Source: Marsupella aquatica (Eukaryota; Marchantiophyta). Taken from it: a DNA stretch of 64,000 bases. Below, piece after piece: positions 34,801 to 46,157 of the stretch; positions within the stretch are counted from its first letter, which is position 1, and each line of letters opens with the position of its first letter. The stretch lies in assembly GCA_973895155.1 (NCBI GenBank), contig OZ316891.1, forward strand, positions 1,116,001-1,180,000, in the 5' to 3' direction. The notes under the pieces are model-generated. The model was not told where the DNA came from, made no database searches, and worked only from the letters and a program-made list of their open reading frames with translations. A program made the translations under genes and the position numbers.

Positions 34801-34818
34801 TGGGGGGGGGGGGGGAGG
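34801..34818. repeat. Poly-G tract
   Basis: About fourteen G in a row after a (TG)n run; simple low-complexity sequence. Confidence 0.85.
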
Positions 34819-35299
34819 GAATAGACGATGCTTAAGAACATTCTTTATTAATTTAATTGGATGGTTTTAGATGTCTCGACTCAGTATTGGCTAGATTTTG
34901 GCGAATGAGGTTTGGGGTTAGATGGAAAACTGGCTAATGGGGTTTGGGGTTAGGTGGGCAAGTGGCTAATGGAAGACAAAAGAAAGATGAATTTTTGTCA
35001 AAAATGGCAAAGACTTTTCAGTGAGATGGGTTCTAGTTTATTTGTGTTGCTAAAAATGTGTTGGTGAAGCCACTTGCTCACATACTCCTCATAATGACGA
35101 CAAAAAGTCTTGCAATGTTGAACAATTAAATACAGTTTGCCATCCATAATGTATTCCATAGATTTACTCCCTTCTAAAAGTTGCTAGATGGGAAAGGAGG
35201 CGTGATGCAGAAGTTGACTTTTTCTGTGGTGTACAATACATTGAGAAATTCACACACCTTCTAATTAGTCACAACAGATCTCAGGTTGGGCACAAACTG

Positions 35300-35304
35300 C
35301 TTTC
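35300..35304. repeat. Target site duplication CTTTC (left)
   Basis: Matches the pentamer at 41860-41864 directly outside the other LTR. An exact duplication shows the element inserted here as a unit and has not recombined with another copy since. Confidence 0.9.
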
Positions 35305-35649
35305 TGTTGAGCATAGACGATGATCGCAATGGCAAGCCCATGAACCATCCAACGCACAATAGTCGACACAGATAAATACGTGGTTCACCTCCACATGAGG
35401 CTACGTCCACGGGAACACACAAGAGCTTTACTGCACTCTAGGCCGACCGGCCATACCAAGCATCCACAGCACAAGCTCTCCCTATCTCTCAACTGGCTCC
35501 GTAACAATGAGTCTGAGTTCCACCTCTCCAAGCAAACACTGCTTGGTTATAGAGTGTGCACAGCATGACTAACCTAACCAAGTCTGCGACTAAGGTTAGT
35601 CTTAACTACGGTACATTCGTAACTCTAAACCTAAGAGTAAATTCTAACA
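35305..35649 (-). repeat. Copia 3' LTR (345 bp)
   Basis: On the sense strand it begins TGTTAGAATTTACTC and ends GCTCAACA, with TG...CA ends. It is the same length as the LTR at 41515-41859. Differences between the two are C/T or G/A only. Confidence 0.95.
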
Positions 35650-35664
35650 ATCTCCCCCTTGACT
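35650..35664 (-). promoter_or_regulatory. Polypurine tract (plus-strand primer site)
   Basis: AAGGGGGAGAT on the minus strand directly abuts the 3' LTR, as expected of the RNA primer for plus-strand DNA synthesis. Confidence 0.85.
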
Positions 35665-35839
35665 CTGGTCTAGGGGAGGGTAAAGACTACTACCAATATG
35701 ACTGCTCAGCGGGAAGTTCTGGAAAGAAAAACCAAACCGGTTTTTCCCTCTTTATACGAGAGTAGACCAAAACTAAGCCGTAGCCTATACAAGGAATGAG
35801 CAAGAGCATATTTCAGTACTACACAAATATTAAGTAACC

Positions 35840-38800
35840 CTACTTGTGAGGCAATTGCAAAACCTGCAACGCATCATGGTGTCTAGAAAAACTCTCCAAA
35901 GGAATCACTTTAGAGTTTACCGTCAATCTTGACTAGCTCAAACATATTATCAGACACAGCCTGCCTGATAAAATGGTACCTAACGTCGATGTGCTTCACT
36001 CTGCTGTCCATCACCTGGTTCACAGCAAGGTGGAGTGCACTCTGACTATCACAATGGAGCTTCACATTCCCCTATGGCAATCTCATCTCAGTGATAAGTC
36101 TATCCAACCAAATCGCTTCCTTTGCTGCTTCCGCTGCTGCAACATACTCCGCTTCTGTAGTAGACTGAGCAATACACTTTTGCAAAGTAGACCTCCAACT
36201 TATGCATCCACCTCCAAGTGTGAACACATAACCTGTTGTTGACCTCTTCCGATCCAGATCCTGTGCATAGTCAGCATCTACATAGCCCATCAATGATCTA
36301 GCATTATCAGCATGTGCATCAAACAGTAGACCATGATCCACGGTACCCTTTAAATACCGAATAATCCACTTCACTGCTTCCCAGTGTACCTTCCCTGGAT
36401 TCGACATGTACCTGCTCACCTTGCCCATAGCCATGGCAAGATCAGGTCTAGTGCAAGTCATCAAATACATGAGACTCCCCATTGCCTTGTCATACGGAAC
36501 CTTTGACATCAACCCCTTCTCTGTGTCATCCGTAGGACAGAACGCTGATGATAACTTGAAGTGTGGAGTCAACGGGGTTCTTACTGGCTTGCTATTCCCT
36601 ATGTTGAACCTTGCAATTACCTTCCTCGCATAACTGCTCTGCGTCAACCATAGCTTGCCAGCCTCCAAGTCCCTAGTGATCTCCATACCCAAAATCCTCT
36701 TAGCTGGCCCTAAGTCCTTCATCTTAAACTCTGCACTAAGCAGTGCCTTGAGCTTAACAATCTCAGACCTATCCTTCGCTGCAATTAGCATGTCATCCAC
36801 ATAAAGTACTAAAACAATGAACCCAAAGACAACATTCTTCATCGGTTTAAGATACACACATGGGTCAAACACACTCCTGTGAAAGCCTTGTGCACGAATC
36901 CAATCATCAACCCGCTTATTCCACTGTCTTCGTGACTGCTTCAACCCGTACAAGGATCTCAGCAATCTGCAAACCAAATCCTCTTGCCCTTTCTTCACAA
37001 AACCTAGCGGCTGTCTTATGAAGATCACTTCTTCCAAGGTGCCATAGAGGAAAACTGTGACAACATCCATCTGATCTAGCAGCAGACCAAACATAACAAC
37101 AAGCACACACAATAGCCGTATTGTTGAGTACTTAGCAACTGGTGAGAAGACCTCATTGTAATCCATACCTTTTTTCTATGTGAATCCCTTGGCTACCAAC
37201 CTAGCCTTGTAGACCTTCGATCCACCTCCTGTGGACTGATCCTTCAGCTTGTATATCCACTTGTTGTCCACCACTTGCTGTCCCTTAGGCAGCTTGACAA
37301 GCTCCCAAGTTTTGTTGTCCTTCAGTGACTGCATCTCCGTTTGCATTGCTGCAGTCCACTCCTACTTCTCCTTTGAAGCACTTGCTTCATGAAATGAAGA
37401 AGGTTCACCTTCTTTCAAAATCAATGCATCACCCTCATTGTCAGTAACAAAATCCTCTTCTTGCAACTGAGATGAATCAACCCACTGTCCATACCTTGGT
37501 GGAGCGCGTACAGTGCAACCAGATGCTCTTCTAGCCGATGACTCCGGTTGATCTACGTGTGCTGGTACAATTTGAAGCTCAGCAGCATCCACTTGCTGCT
37601 CACCAGCATCAACAAACTCCTCTGGTTCCTCTGGCACAGGAACCACCTCCATAATTGGAGTAACTCCTTCTCTCCGGTCATGCACCTCATAACCAATCCC
37701 CCCCTCAACGAGATCCGGGATAAGAGATTTTCCTTTGTCAGTACGGGAGACCTGAGTATTCTCCCCCTCCTTCAATAATCTAGATTCATTGAAGGAAACA
37801 TCCCTACTGACAACGAGCTTACAGGCAAAAGGATCCCATAGCCTATAGGCTTTCACACCACTCTGGTACCCAAGAAAAATACATTTCTAGGAGGTAGGAT
37901 CCAACTTGGTCCTATTCTGTTTCGGTGTGAGAGCATATGCATCACTTCCAAAAACTACCAAGCCATGATAGTCTGCTTGCCGCTTATAGCGCATCTCAAA
38001 CGACATTTTGAAATTGATAGCACTAGAGGGAGAAAGATTTACCAAATAAGCTACGGTATTGACAACTTCTGCCCAAAATTCTTGTGGTAAACCTGATTGG
38101 CTCAACATACTCCGTGACCGCTCCAACAGTGTCCGATTGAGCCTCTTAGCGACATCATTCTGCTACGGAGTATAAATTGTGGTGAGATGACGAGTTATCC
38201 CCTGTTCTGAACAGTACTCTTCAAATTCCATTGAAGTGTACTCCTCGCCGTTGTCTGACCTCAGACTCTTCACCCTTGTATCCAAACACTTGACCGTGTT
38301 TCCAGTCTGATTCTCCACCTGGGCCTTCCACTTCTTAAAAATGGACAAGACATCAGACTTATGCGTCATGAAATAAATCCACACAAATCTTGACTAATCA
38401 TCAATAAATGATACATAGTACAACTTTCCAGAGTGTGAGGGAGTCGGGGATGGACCCCACACGTCACTATGTATGTACTCAAGAACCGTTTTGGAACGAT
38501 GTTCCAACACCAAAAGCATGACGATGCTGCTTTCCAAGAATGCAATGCTCACAGAACTCTAATTTACAAGATTGCAAATCAGAAATGAGTCAATTCTTCC
38601 GTAAGATAGCCAAACCCTTCTCACTCATGTGGCCTAGCCGTGAATGCCACAGTTGAGTCATCTCCTCGTGAAACTTGGTTACATTGGCCTCTCCACATAC
38701 AATATTGCCTTGTAACACATACAAATTCTTGTCTGTTCCTCTTCAAAATCACTGTCTCTCCCAACCTGACTTGAAGTTCACCATCAATAACGCTCCATTG

Positions 38801-40129
38801 ATGACCATTTGAATCCAACACACCGAGTGAAATCAGATTCTTACGCATGCCAGGTACATACCTGACTCCGGACATTGTGCGCACAGCGCCATCAAACATT
38901 TGAATCTTCACAGACCCAATTTCCTCAATTTGACAGGAGTGATCATTTCCCATCAGAACTGAACCATTTGAAACAAAGTAAGAACTGAAAAACTCACGAA
39001 TGTAACAAATATGAAAAGAGCAAGCACAATCAAGAATCCACACATCATCTGCTCTTCTAGATGACGTGCACAGGGCATACCCCCAGCTTCATAAAACATA
39101 CTCATCATTGAGTAAATCAGCTTCTCCATCAGCCCTAGCCACATTTGCCGATGAAGTTTCCGCTGCCTTTCCCTTACAGTCTCGCTTGAAGTGTCCAACT
39201 TGGTTGCACTTCCAACATGTCACCTGCCTCCTCTGAGGGGATTTACCCCTAGACTTAGATCTGGATTTAGATCTAAATTGGGTTCTACGGTCCCCACTTG
39301 GTCGCTGCATACTCCTTCCACGGTTAACATTGAGGGCAGCACCAGATGATGAAGGCTGTGACGTGATGTGCATCTTCTGCTGAAGATCATCACTAAGCAG
39401 AGAACTTACCACGTCATTGTATGAAATGGTATCCCTATCACGATGCAACAACACTCGTGATAGGGACTAGTAAGATGGAGGCAATGAACTAAGAAGCTAC
39501 AGAGCCTTCGTCTCATCATTCAAAGTCTCCCCAAGGTTTTCCAAGTCAACGACCATGTCATTGAAAGCATCCACATGGTCTTGCAACTTCGTACCGGATT
39601 CCTTCATCCTAAAACTCATCAGTTTGTAAGAAGTGTAGAGCCGGTTCGACAACTCCTTGCGGTGATACTTGCTCTGCAATTCCGCAAACAAGGACATGCA
39701 ATCCTTATGTGCACCCAACTGCTTGATGATAGGAGGCATGAGATAGAGTGTAACACACCACACTCCCTGCTCTTGCATGCGGTCCCATTGTTTCTCATCA
39801 ATATCGTCTTCACGAGGGCTCAACAGTTGACCCATCCCTGACGCATAGAGCACTCCCTTCACCTGCTTCTCCCATAGCAAGTAGTCAGAGCGCCCATCAT
39901 ACTTTGTCACTTCATACTTGGGTCCCCCAAGCTTGAAAGTCCCCATCTTCTTCTTTGGCACTACCGTGAGCTCCGGTAGTAGTATTGCTTCCTCCACCAC
40001 ACGCCGCACCGGTGATGGTATCGGTGTCACGTGCTCTTCCTCCTGCTCCTCTCTCTGCCCCTCAAACCGCCGCGGTGATCCTCGTGCTTCAAGTTCCACG
40101 TCTTCGAAAAACTCCTCCGAATCACTCAT
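35840..40129 (-). pseudogene. Copia gag-pol polyprotein, broken by many stops and frameshifts
   Basis: Gag starts at an ATG at 40129. Next come a CCHC knuckle (CWKCNQVGHFKRDC, about 39260-39220) and a protease region whose active-site triplet region reads LDCACS rather than the usual DSG/DSA form (about 39040). A GAG-pre-integrase motif follows (about 38640), then an integrase core with LRSDNG (about 38270). Reverse transcriptase has YVDD at about 36800, and RNase H has the TTEAEYVA block (about 36140). The frame closes at 35840. In-frame stops lie near 39497, 39467, 39089, 38590, 38394, 38163, 37887, 37362, 37176 and 36072. Frame changes occur near 38735 and 38501 and again between 35885 and 35920. 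Most stops are TAG at places where family members carry glutamine. No functional product is expected. Confidence 0.93.
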
Positions 40130-41500
40130 ATGAGAAAATCACAAAAAATGTCATTTTTCACAACTTCTCAAAAAACTCGAAACTGAACACCGCTGCGTAG
40201 CCCACGAAGCTAGGAGTCCAATACTGAAAATCAAAATAAAAATTGAAATTTGACAAAAAAGTTATTCAAATTTCGGTCGAGGTGGGTAAAACCTTGGGAA
40301 ACTCCCCCGTTTTGACCACCTCAGGGAATAATCGAAATACCAAGTACAACCCGTCATCGGAATTGCAATGTGATCGGTGTGCCGCGTTGCCAACTTCAAT
40401 GGCTACGACCTCACCGAAAAAGAACCAAAAAAGTTACCGTTCGGCGGATGAAATCTTTGTTGGACGGTCAAAAATAGCTCTCTGGTTTTTTGGAATATTC
40501 TATGACCCTCGTACAGGCCCTGTGGGAATTTTGGAAGAACAATCCGTGTCCTCGAACCCCCAAAATCCCCTACCACCCTTCGTCGTCGAAATCTGGTCGC
40601 GCGCGCAGAAAATACACACGGCAGAATGTACCCATCGACACCAAACGTAAGATATCTCACTTGGGTTTTGACGAAATCAAGATCTGATTTCAGATTTGGA
40701 AACTAGACTCCGAGGCGGTGAAGATCGATATAAGAAGCACCCAAAACGAGAAAAGAACGAGGGAGAAAAAAATTGGTAAAGATGACAGATTTCTCTCAAT
40801 TGCCATAGCCAATTTCAAATCAGTTTTTCAAAGAGAAAAAATGGTACCTTGTCAACAACGAATGCTGATGAATTGCACTTGGTGCCGTCACCAAGTCCAA
40901 CAAGGTAATTGATTTTGCTTAGCCTTCCTCTTCGCATCAAAAAGCCAATCCCGGACTCATAACAATCGTCTTGTCTCAATCTCTCCGTTGAGTCAAAACA
41001 CTTGACGCTTCTCCCTCCGAGTCGATTGCCACGACAAGAAACCCCAATCAGGCAAAAGAGGACTCCATAGCCGGTCAGAAAATCAGAATGCTTCTTTTGC
41101 TCGTCCCGTCGCACACGGTACACACTTGGTAACAAATCAGCTACCAAAACAAATAGCTCATCCCGATCTACAAGCAGAGCTACAGCATGCGATGCCTCCT
41201 TCGCCGTAAAGCTCAAACCGTCGAGAAAACAAACTCTGGTCCCTCCTCCGAAAAACTGTCGAACATGAATGTTGCCAACTTTCTTCATAAAATCCAGAAC
41301 GACAAAAACTTAGATCTCTCTGCACCACAAGCTCCGTTCAGCGATTTCTTCACACCGTTAGAAAGCTCTTGCCCCGATCTATCCGTTGAGCCCATAAACT
41401 CCAAGTTCCATGCGACGGAACTCTAGGAAATCCACCGACACTCAACACTGGAAAAACCGTCACGAAATCTTGTCACGAACACACGTCACCTCCCAGGCAT
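40130..41500 (-). other. Copia 5' leader, ~1.37 kb, with an intact 157-codon ORF
   Basis: Lies between the PBS and the gag ATG, long for a plant Copia leader. It contains an ATG-initiated, uninterrupted 157-codon frame on the element's sense strand (41288-40815), Leu/Val/Arg-rich and with several Cys. I do not recognise its product. The frame is open although the gag-pol part has about ten stops. A perfect 8-bp stem with 4-nt loop (ACTTGGTG/CACCAAGT) sits at 40877-40896 inside the ORF. Confidence 0.6.
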
Positions 41501-41512
41501 GCTCTGATACCA
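41501..41512 (-). promoter_or_regulatory. Primer-binding site for initiator-Met tRNA
   Basis: TGGTATCAGAGC on the minus strand, two bases inside the 5' LTR. It is the classic complement of the 3' end of plant initiator methionine tRNA used by Copia elements. Confidence 0.92.
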
Positions 41513-41514
41513 AT

Positions 41515-41859
41515 TGTTGAGCATAGACAACGATCGCAACGGCAAGCCCATGAACCATCCAACGCACAATAGTCGACATAGATAGATACGTGGTTCACCT
41601 CCACATGAGGCTACGTCCACGGGAACACACAAGAGCTTTACTGCACTCTAGGTCGACCGGCCATACCAAGCATCCATAGCACAAGCTCTCTCTATCTCTC
41701 AACTGGCTCCGTAACAATGAGCCTGAGTTCCACCTCTCCAAGCAAGCACCGCTTGGTTATAGAGTGTGCACAGCATGACTAACCTAACCAAGTCTGCGAC
41801 TAAGGTTAGTCTTAACTATGGTACATTCGTAACTCTAGACCTAAGAGTAAATCCTAACA
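41515..41859 (-). repeat. Copia 5' LTR (345 bp)
   Basis: Same ends and length as the LTR at 35305-35649. As the 5' LTR of a minus-strand element it would hold the retroelement promoter; no TATA box was confirmed. Confidence 0.95.
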
Positions 41860-41864
41860 CTTTC
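41860..41864. repeat. Target site duplication CTTTC (right)
   Basis: Matches 35300-35304. Confidence 0.9.
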
Positions 41865-42965
41865 AATAATTTGGGTTGAAGAAGTTGCTCCAATTTATTC
41901 ACCCCCCATAAACATGCTTAGTTTCCAAACGCCCTCTCTCCATGTGCAACCACATGAGCATATTTGGTCACAAATAGAGATGCCTGTGCGCTTGTGACAA
42001 AACACAAAAACTACCTTGTGTGTTTGACTATCGGCCAGAAAACCCTATTAGACCGGTGAATCATAAAAAAATGTCCATCACAGGGAAAAAAACAGCGAAA
42101 AAACCAACAGGGAAAAAACCAACAGCATGAATAAGCCATCAAATTTCTGAGATCAATGGATTAGATCAGATGTTGGTGATTAAGGGTGAGAGTGTGCACA
42201 TTGAACCGTCAGTATTTTAAGCTTGTAAAGTGTTCTTTTTGAGTTTTCACAGCACTATTTTTATGCTACCTGGGGACTTCACATCCTCACTTGCATCTAG
42301 AGTTTTTAGCCATAACTTTGTTGTCTCAAGCCGGTTTGGGTTGAGAGTTTTTTTGGGTGCTACCTAGCTTGGGGACATACTCATTAGGCCCTCACTTTTA
42401 CTCAGAAAAATGCAGCAGGGAAGGGGGGCCCGAGTGGGGTGGTGGCGGGTTAAGGCTACCTAATAGTAACTTGCCACGTGGCAATAGGAACCCATATGTG
42501 AGTTAATACTGACCCCATTACAAAATGGGGGATGAGTTTATAATAGTTTTGTTTGGGGGCACCTTAGTAATATAGACTACACTAATTTGGGGATTTGGGG
42601 GACAGGTTAGTAAAAAGCTCTACTGAGTAAAATGTATTGACAGCCCAGGCATCTCCGAAAGTCCCATCGTCTTGTTATCTTGTCATGTTTAAAAAGCTGT
42701 CATCTTTTTCTTCCTACTTTCACTTGCTGTGACGGGGTGGGTGGGGGGAAGGCTTGGGTTCTGGAATTCTGGCGCTGAAGCAGAGGTCTTGGCTCGTGTT
42801 ATATGGATTGTGTGATCTCTCTATTTGAAGCTCAGTAATCCTCTGTCGCTAAAGTTGTCAATTGCTACACAATACACTGGTGATTCTTGCGAGAAGCAAG
42901 CGCGTTTGCGTTCTAAATTACGCTCAGGTGTACAGAAATCTGCTCAAGAAGAAGGATTGAGGGCG
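41865..42965 (+). promoter_or_regulatory. Upstream region of CTU1 with a G-box palindrome
   Basis: About 1.1 kb between the retrotransposon and the CTU1 ATG. It holds a 14-bp perfect palindrome TTGCCACGTGGCAA at 42471-42484 with a CACGTG core, a binding site type used by plant bZIP and bHLH factors, about 480 bp before the ATG. The region directly before the ATG is open in frame but has no upstream ATG. No TATA box was clear. Confidence 0.4.
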
Positions 42966-45900
42966 ATGGGCCGTCGAATGTGTGATGTCTGTGAGAATCA
43001 GAGGCCCGCCCTTCGTCGCCCCAAAACGGGACAGCAGGTTTGTGCGTTCTGTCTTTCCGGAAATGGCTTTACGGAGCTTGAACCTTAATTCGACCGTCCT
43101 TTAAGAGAGAGCGCACTAGAGTTCTAAGAAGGTCAATTTTTGCGTTTGGCAGTAAGCCATTTATCCGAGTGTGACCTCCATCTAGAACTTTTTTGAGGTG
43201 CACTTAATTGCAGTTGTAATCCTGATGCTTATGGATTAAAGGAAATCCTTCGGAGGAGCTGGAAACTTTGATAGATGGTAGAGTTTTGGCAATTTTGGAG
43301 AGACCAGTCATTTGAGTTTCAATCTTGTTAGGGTTCTTCTACGGATGGAATCTGGACTCCGGTATATTTGAGAAGATTGTTGGTTAGCAGTTGAAATTCA
43401 GTTCAGGTGTGCTTTGGAGAAATTAGTCAATGTGGTGTGGTTGTTCTACAGGTTTGCCGAGATTGCTTTTTCTCCGCCTTTGAGGACGAGATCCATACCA
43501 CAATAGTTGAGAATCGGCTTTTCAAGCCAGGGGATCGTGTGGCTATAGCTGCCTCGGGTGGGAAAGGTTGGATCTCTTTCCGACAGCAAATGTTTTCGCT
43601 CGTGTTCGTCTGATGTGCATTAAACCTTAAACCCTCTATCTTCAACACCAATCCTTAAACTCAAAATCCAATTTCCTTGGGTCTCAGTGGCATAGGTTAG
43701 TATATTGGATGGATCACTTAAGAGAATGACCCACTGTTTCCGTCTGTTGGTCTTGCCCCGCGCAGATTCGACTGTTTTGGCTCATCTAATGACATTGCTC
43801 AATGAGAGGCACAATTATGGTCTAGATCTTTTCTTACTGTCAATAGATGAGGGAATCACTGGATATCGAGATGACTCTCTTGAAACTGTCAAGCGGAATG
43901 AAGTGCAGGTAAGCATAGAATTAGTGACATGGATTTCATTGGCATCCGAATGGACGCTTTTATGTGAGCCTCGCTGTAGCCCTTGTTTGACAGTCTTCAG
44001 TTGTTTCTCACACACAAACTATCCTCGTCGTCTTCTGACAGAAGCAGAGATATGACTAGAACGTGATGTTGGCCCTCTAAGGGCGATCTAAATGGTTCCT
44101 TGGGTGGCACTGCAGTACGGGATACCGCTTGAAATTTTGTCTTACAAAGTTCTGTATGGCTGGACAATGGATGACATAGTGAAAGCAATCGGTCTCAAGA
44201 ACAACTGCACTTTCTGCGGAGTTTTTCGGCGGCAGGTAAGAGAAACTACACCCTCAGTAGTAAAGGGTTCGAAGTCAAAAACTGCCGAGCAAGGAAGGAC
44301 ACCTCACGCAAGTTTGCCCCATTATTTAAAGGTTCCCTGTTCTGAGTTAGCTTTGTTTCGTCACTCAGAAATTTTGCCCGGGAGTAATTGAGTCTTTGTA
44401 GAGATTGATTAAATAATCTCTTTGGCTGAAAGCAGTTTTCTTCTTGTCCATGTGGTGATGCTCAGATGTTGATTTTGCACGTTTCAGGACTTTCTCCAAG
44501 GGGTGAGATGCATTCACAGTGGGCTGTCTTTTTTTTGCTAGGCTTTGGATAGGGGAGCTGCAATGATGAAAGCGGACAAGATGGTTACCGGTCATAATGC
44601 CGATGATATGGCGGAGACAATTTTATTAAATCTTCTTCGTGGTGATATCGCTCGGTATGCTTTGTCATTTGTTGTTTTCTTCCCATTGTTGAGAGGACAA
44701 AGAGAATTCGGGTAGACAACGAGGTCCGTTTGTTTGCTTTTGGGAATGCCCCGCTGGTAATGAGTTTGCGGAATCGAAATTTGAATGGGCAATGATTGCA
44801 GACTAAGCCGATGCACCGCCATAACCACAGGAGAAGAGGGTGCACTACCCCGTTGCAAGCCTTTCAAGTACACGTATGAGAAAGAAATTGTTATGTATGC
44901 ATATTTCAAGAAATTGGACTACTTCTCGACGGAATGTAAGTAGCGAAGAACACCCCTTGTCCCCTGTATGCATCTTTCAAGAAATTGGACCATTAATCTC
45001 ATAACCTAATCCTGTCCATAGAAGATCTGTTTTCTGCGTACAGTTTGCTGCCCTAGTCTCTTCACTTTCATTAATGGGCAACTGGATAGGGAGCTAGAAT
45101 GCGCTCTCCTGTTTCAGTGACATGCCTAGAAATGCTGCTAGTGCGTAATGAACAAATTGAGAACTTAGGGGTGCCCTATCCAATGCTGTAATGAAATCAC
45201 TCGAATCCATTCTTATGTGCTGTTACCGGAGGCCAAGATCGTTGATGTCACTTACCTGATTTACCGAGCTGCCGTCTGTACATTGTAGGCATATATTCTC
45301 CAAATGCGTACCGTGGTTTCACACGTGAATTCATAAAAAATCTGGAGTCTATAAGGTTTGTAAAGATCACTGTCGTTCTTTTAGCCGAAAATATGTGTCT
45401 GAATTTTTACAATATTCGTTGATACTCCGAAAACTGTGGTATGCATTTGACAAGCAGCGCTAGATCTATATCGTGGCTTTTTCAAAACTAGGTTTAGGTC
45501 CTTTCTTTCCTGGTCGTTCATTCATTTTTCTGTGCCCTTGAGCGTACGGCCAGGTCGTCAGGAAGGGTGTTCATTATAGTGAACTTGTTCTGGGCTGGAT
45601 CGAGCACGGAGCTTACTTTTTTTGTACATTGTCATTTTCCAGACCCAGAGCTATTCTTGACGTAATAAAATCAGGCGAAGACTTCAGGATTGCCTCTACA
45701 GCCAAAATGCCGGAGCAAGGTGTTTGCAAGCGTTGTGGATACATTTCTAGTCAGGTACCATTCCTGTGCAACTATAATAATCTGGGCATAATGATAGCGT
45801 TCTTTCTGGTTCCACTTACTCGTGACATCTGCAGTTAATTACTCGTGGTGTTCCGATTATAAAAATCAACTCAAGGATTAACAGTGTCCCCAATTGTTTC

Positions 45901-46157
45901 AGGGGTTACGACTTTTCTCTTAAAGACCTCACCTACCATGACTTATATAAGCTTTTATCTTCATGCAGGAATGGTGTAAGGCTTGTGTGCTTCTAGATGG
46001 GCTGAATCGGGGCCTACCACAACTCGGCATTAGCCGGACAAGAGGTGTTCTTCCTTCTAGGACGCCGAAGGTGATTGCCGGCAAAGGAGAAACATCAAGT
46101 CCAAAATCAGCTGTAGTTCAAGGTAGACGTAATCATTCGACATCTCTGGATTTTTGA
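42966..46157 (+). CDS. CTU1: Cytoplasmic tRNA 2-thiolation protein 1 (nine exons, 354 aa)
   Basis: Catalytic subunit of the cytosolic complex (with CTU2) that thiolates wobble uridine of tRNA-Lys, -Glu and -Gln using sulfur passed from URM1. Exons: 42966-43037, 43452-43566, 43766-43908, 44116-44235, 44542-44654, 44802-44935, 45289-45355, 45643-45754, 45969-46157. All eight introns are GT-AG and the phases join to 354 codons plus TGA, close to the ~355 aa of the Arabidopsis protein (ROL5). An N-terminal zinc site uses C6, C9, C26 and C29. The PP-loop ATP motif SGGKDS is at 59-64, CTFC at 141-144 (catalytic cysteines), GHNADD at 167-172, and a C-terminal zinc site uses C283, C286, C295 and C298. 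The protein ends in SLDF as in orthologues. Start at 42966 is chosen because no ATG lies upstream in frame. No sign of damage. Confidence 0.96.

Larger units (their letters stand above)
35305..41859 (-). mobile_element. Ty1/Copia LTR retrotransposon, full-length but defective
   Basis: The complete structure on the minus strand is: 5' LTR (41859-41515), PBS complementary to initiator-Met tRNA (41512-41501), a long leader, gag with zinc knuckle, protease, integrase, reverse transcriptase and RNase H (40129-35840), a polypurine tract, and 3' LTR (35649-35305). Perfect 5-bp target duplications CTTTC flank it at 35300-35304 and 41860-41864. Domain order integrase before RT places it in the Copia superfamily. 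The LTRs differ at 14 of 345 positions by my count, all transitions. Multiple stops and frameshifts mean it cannot make its own proteins. Confidence 0.96.

Noticed and set aside
42825-42965. In-frame 47-codon N-terminal extension of CTU1
   Set aside because: Starts at TTG, with no ATG; the ATG at 42966 gives the normal family length.
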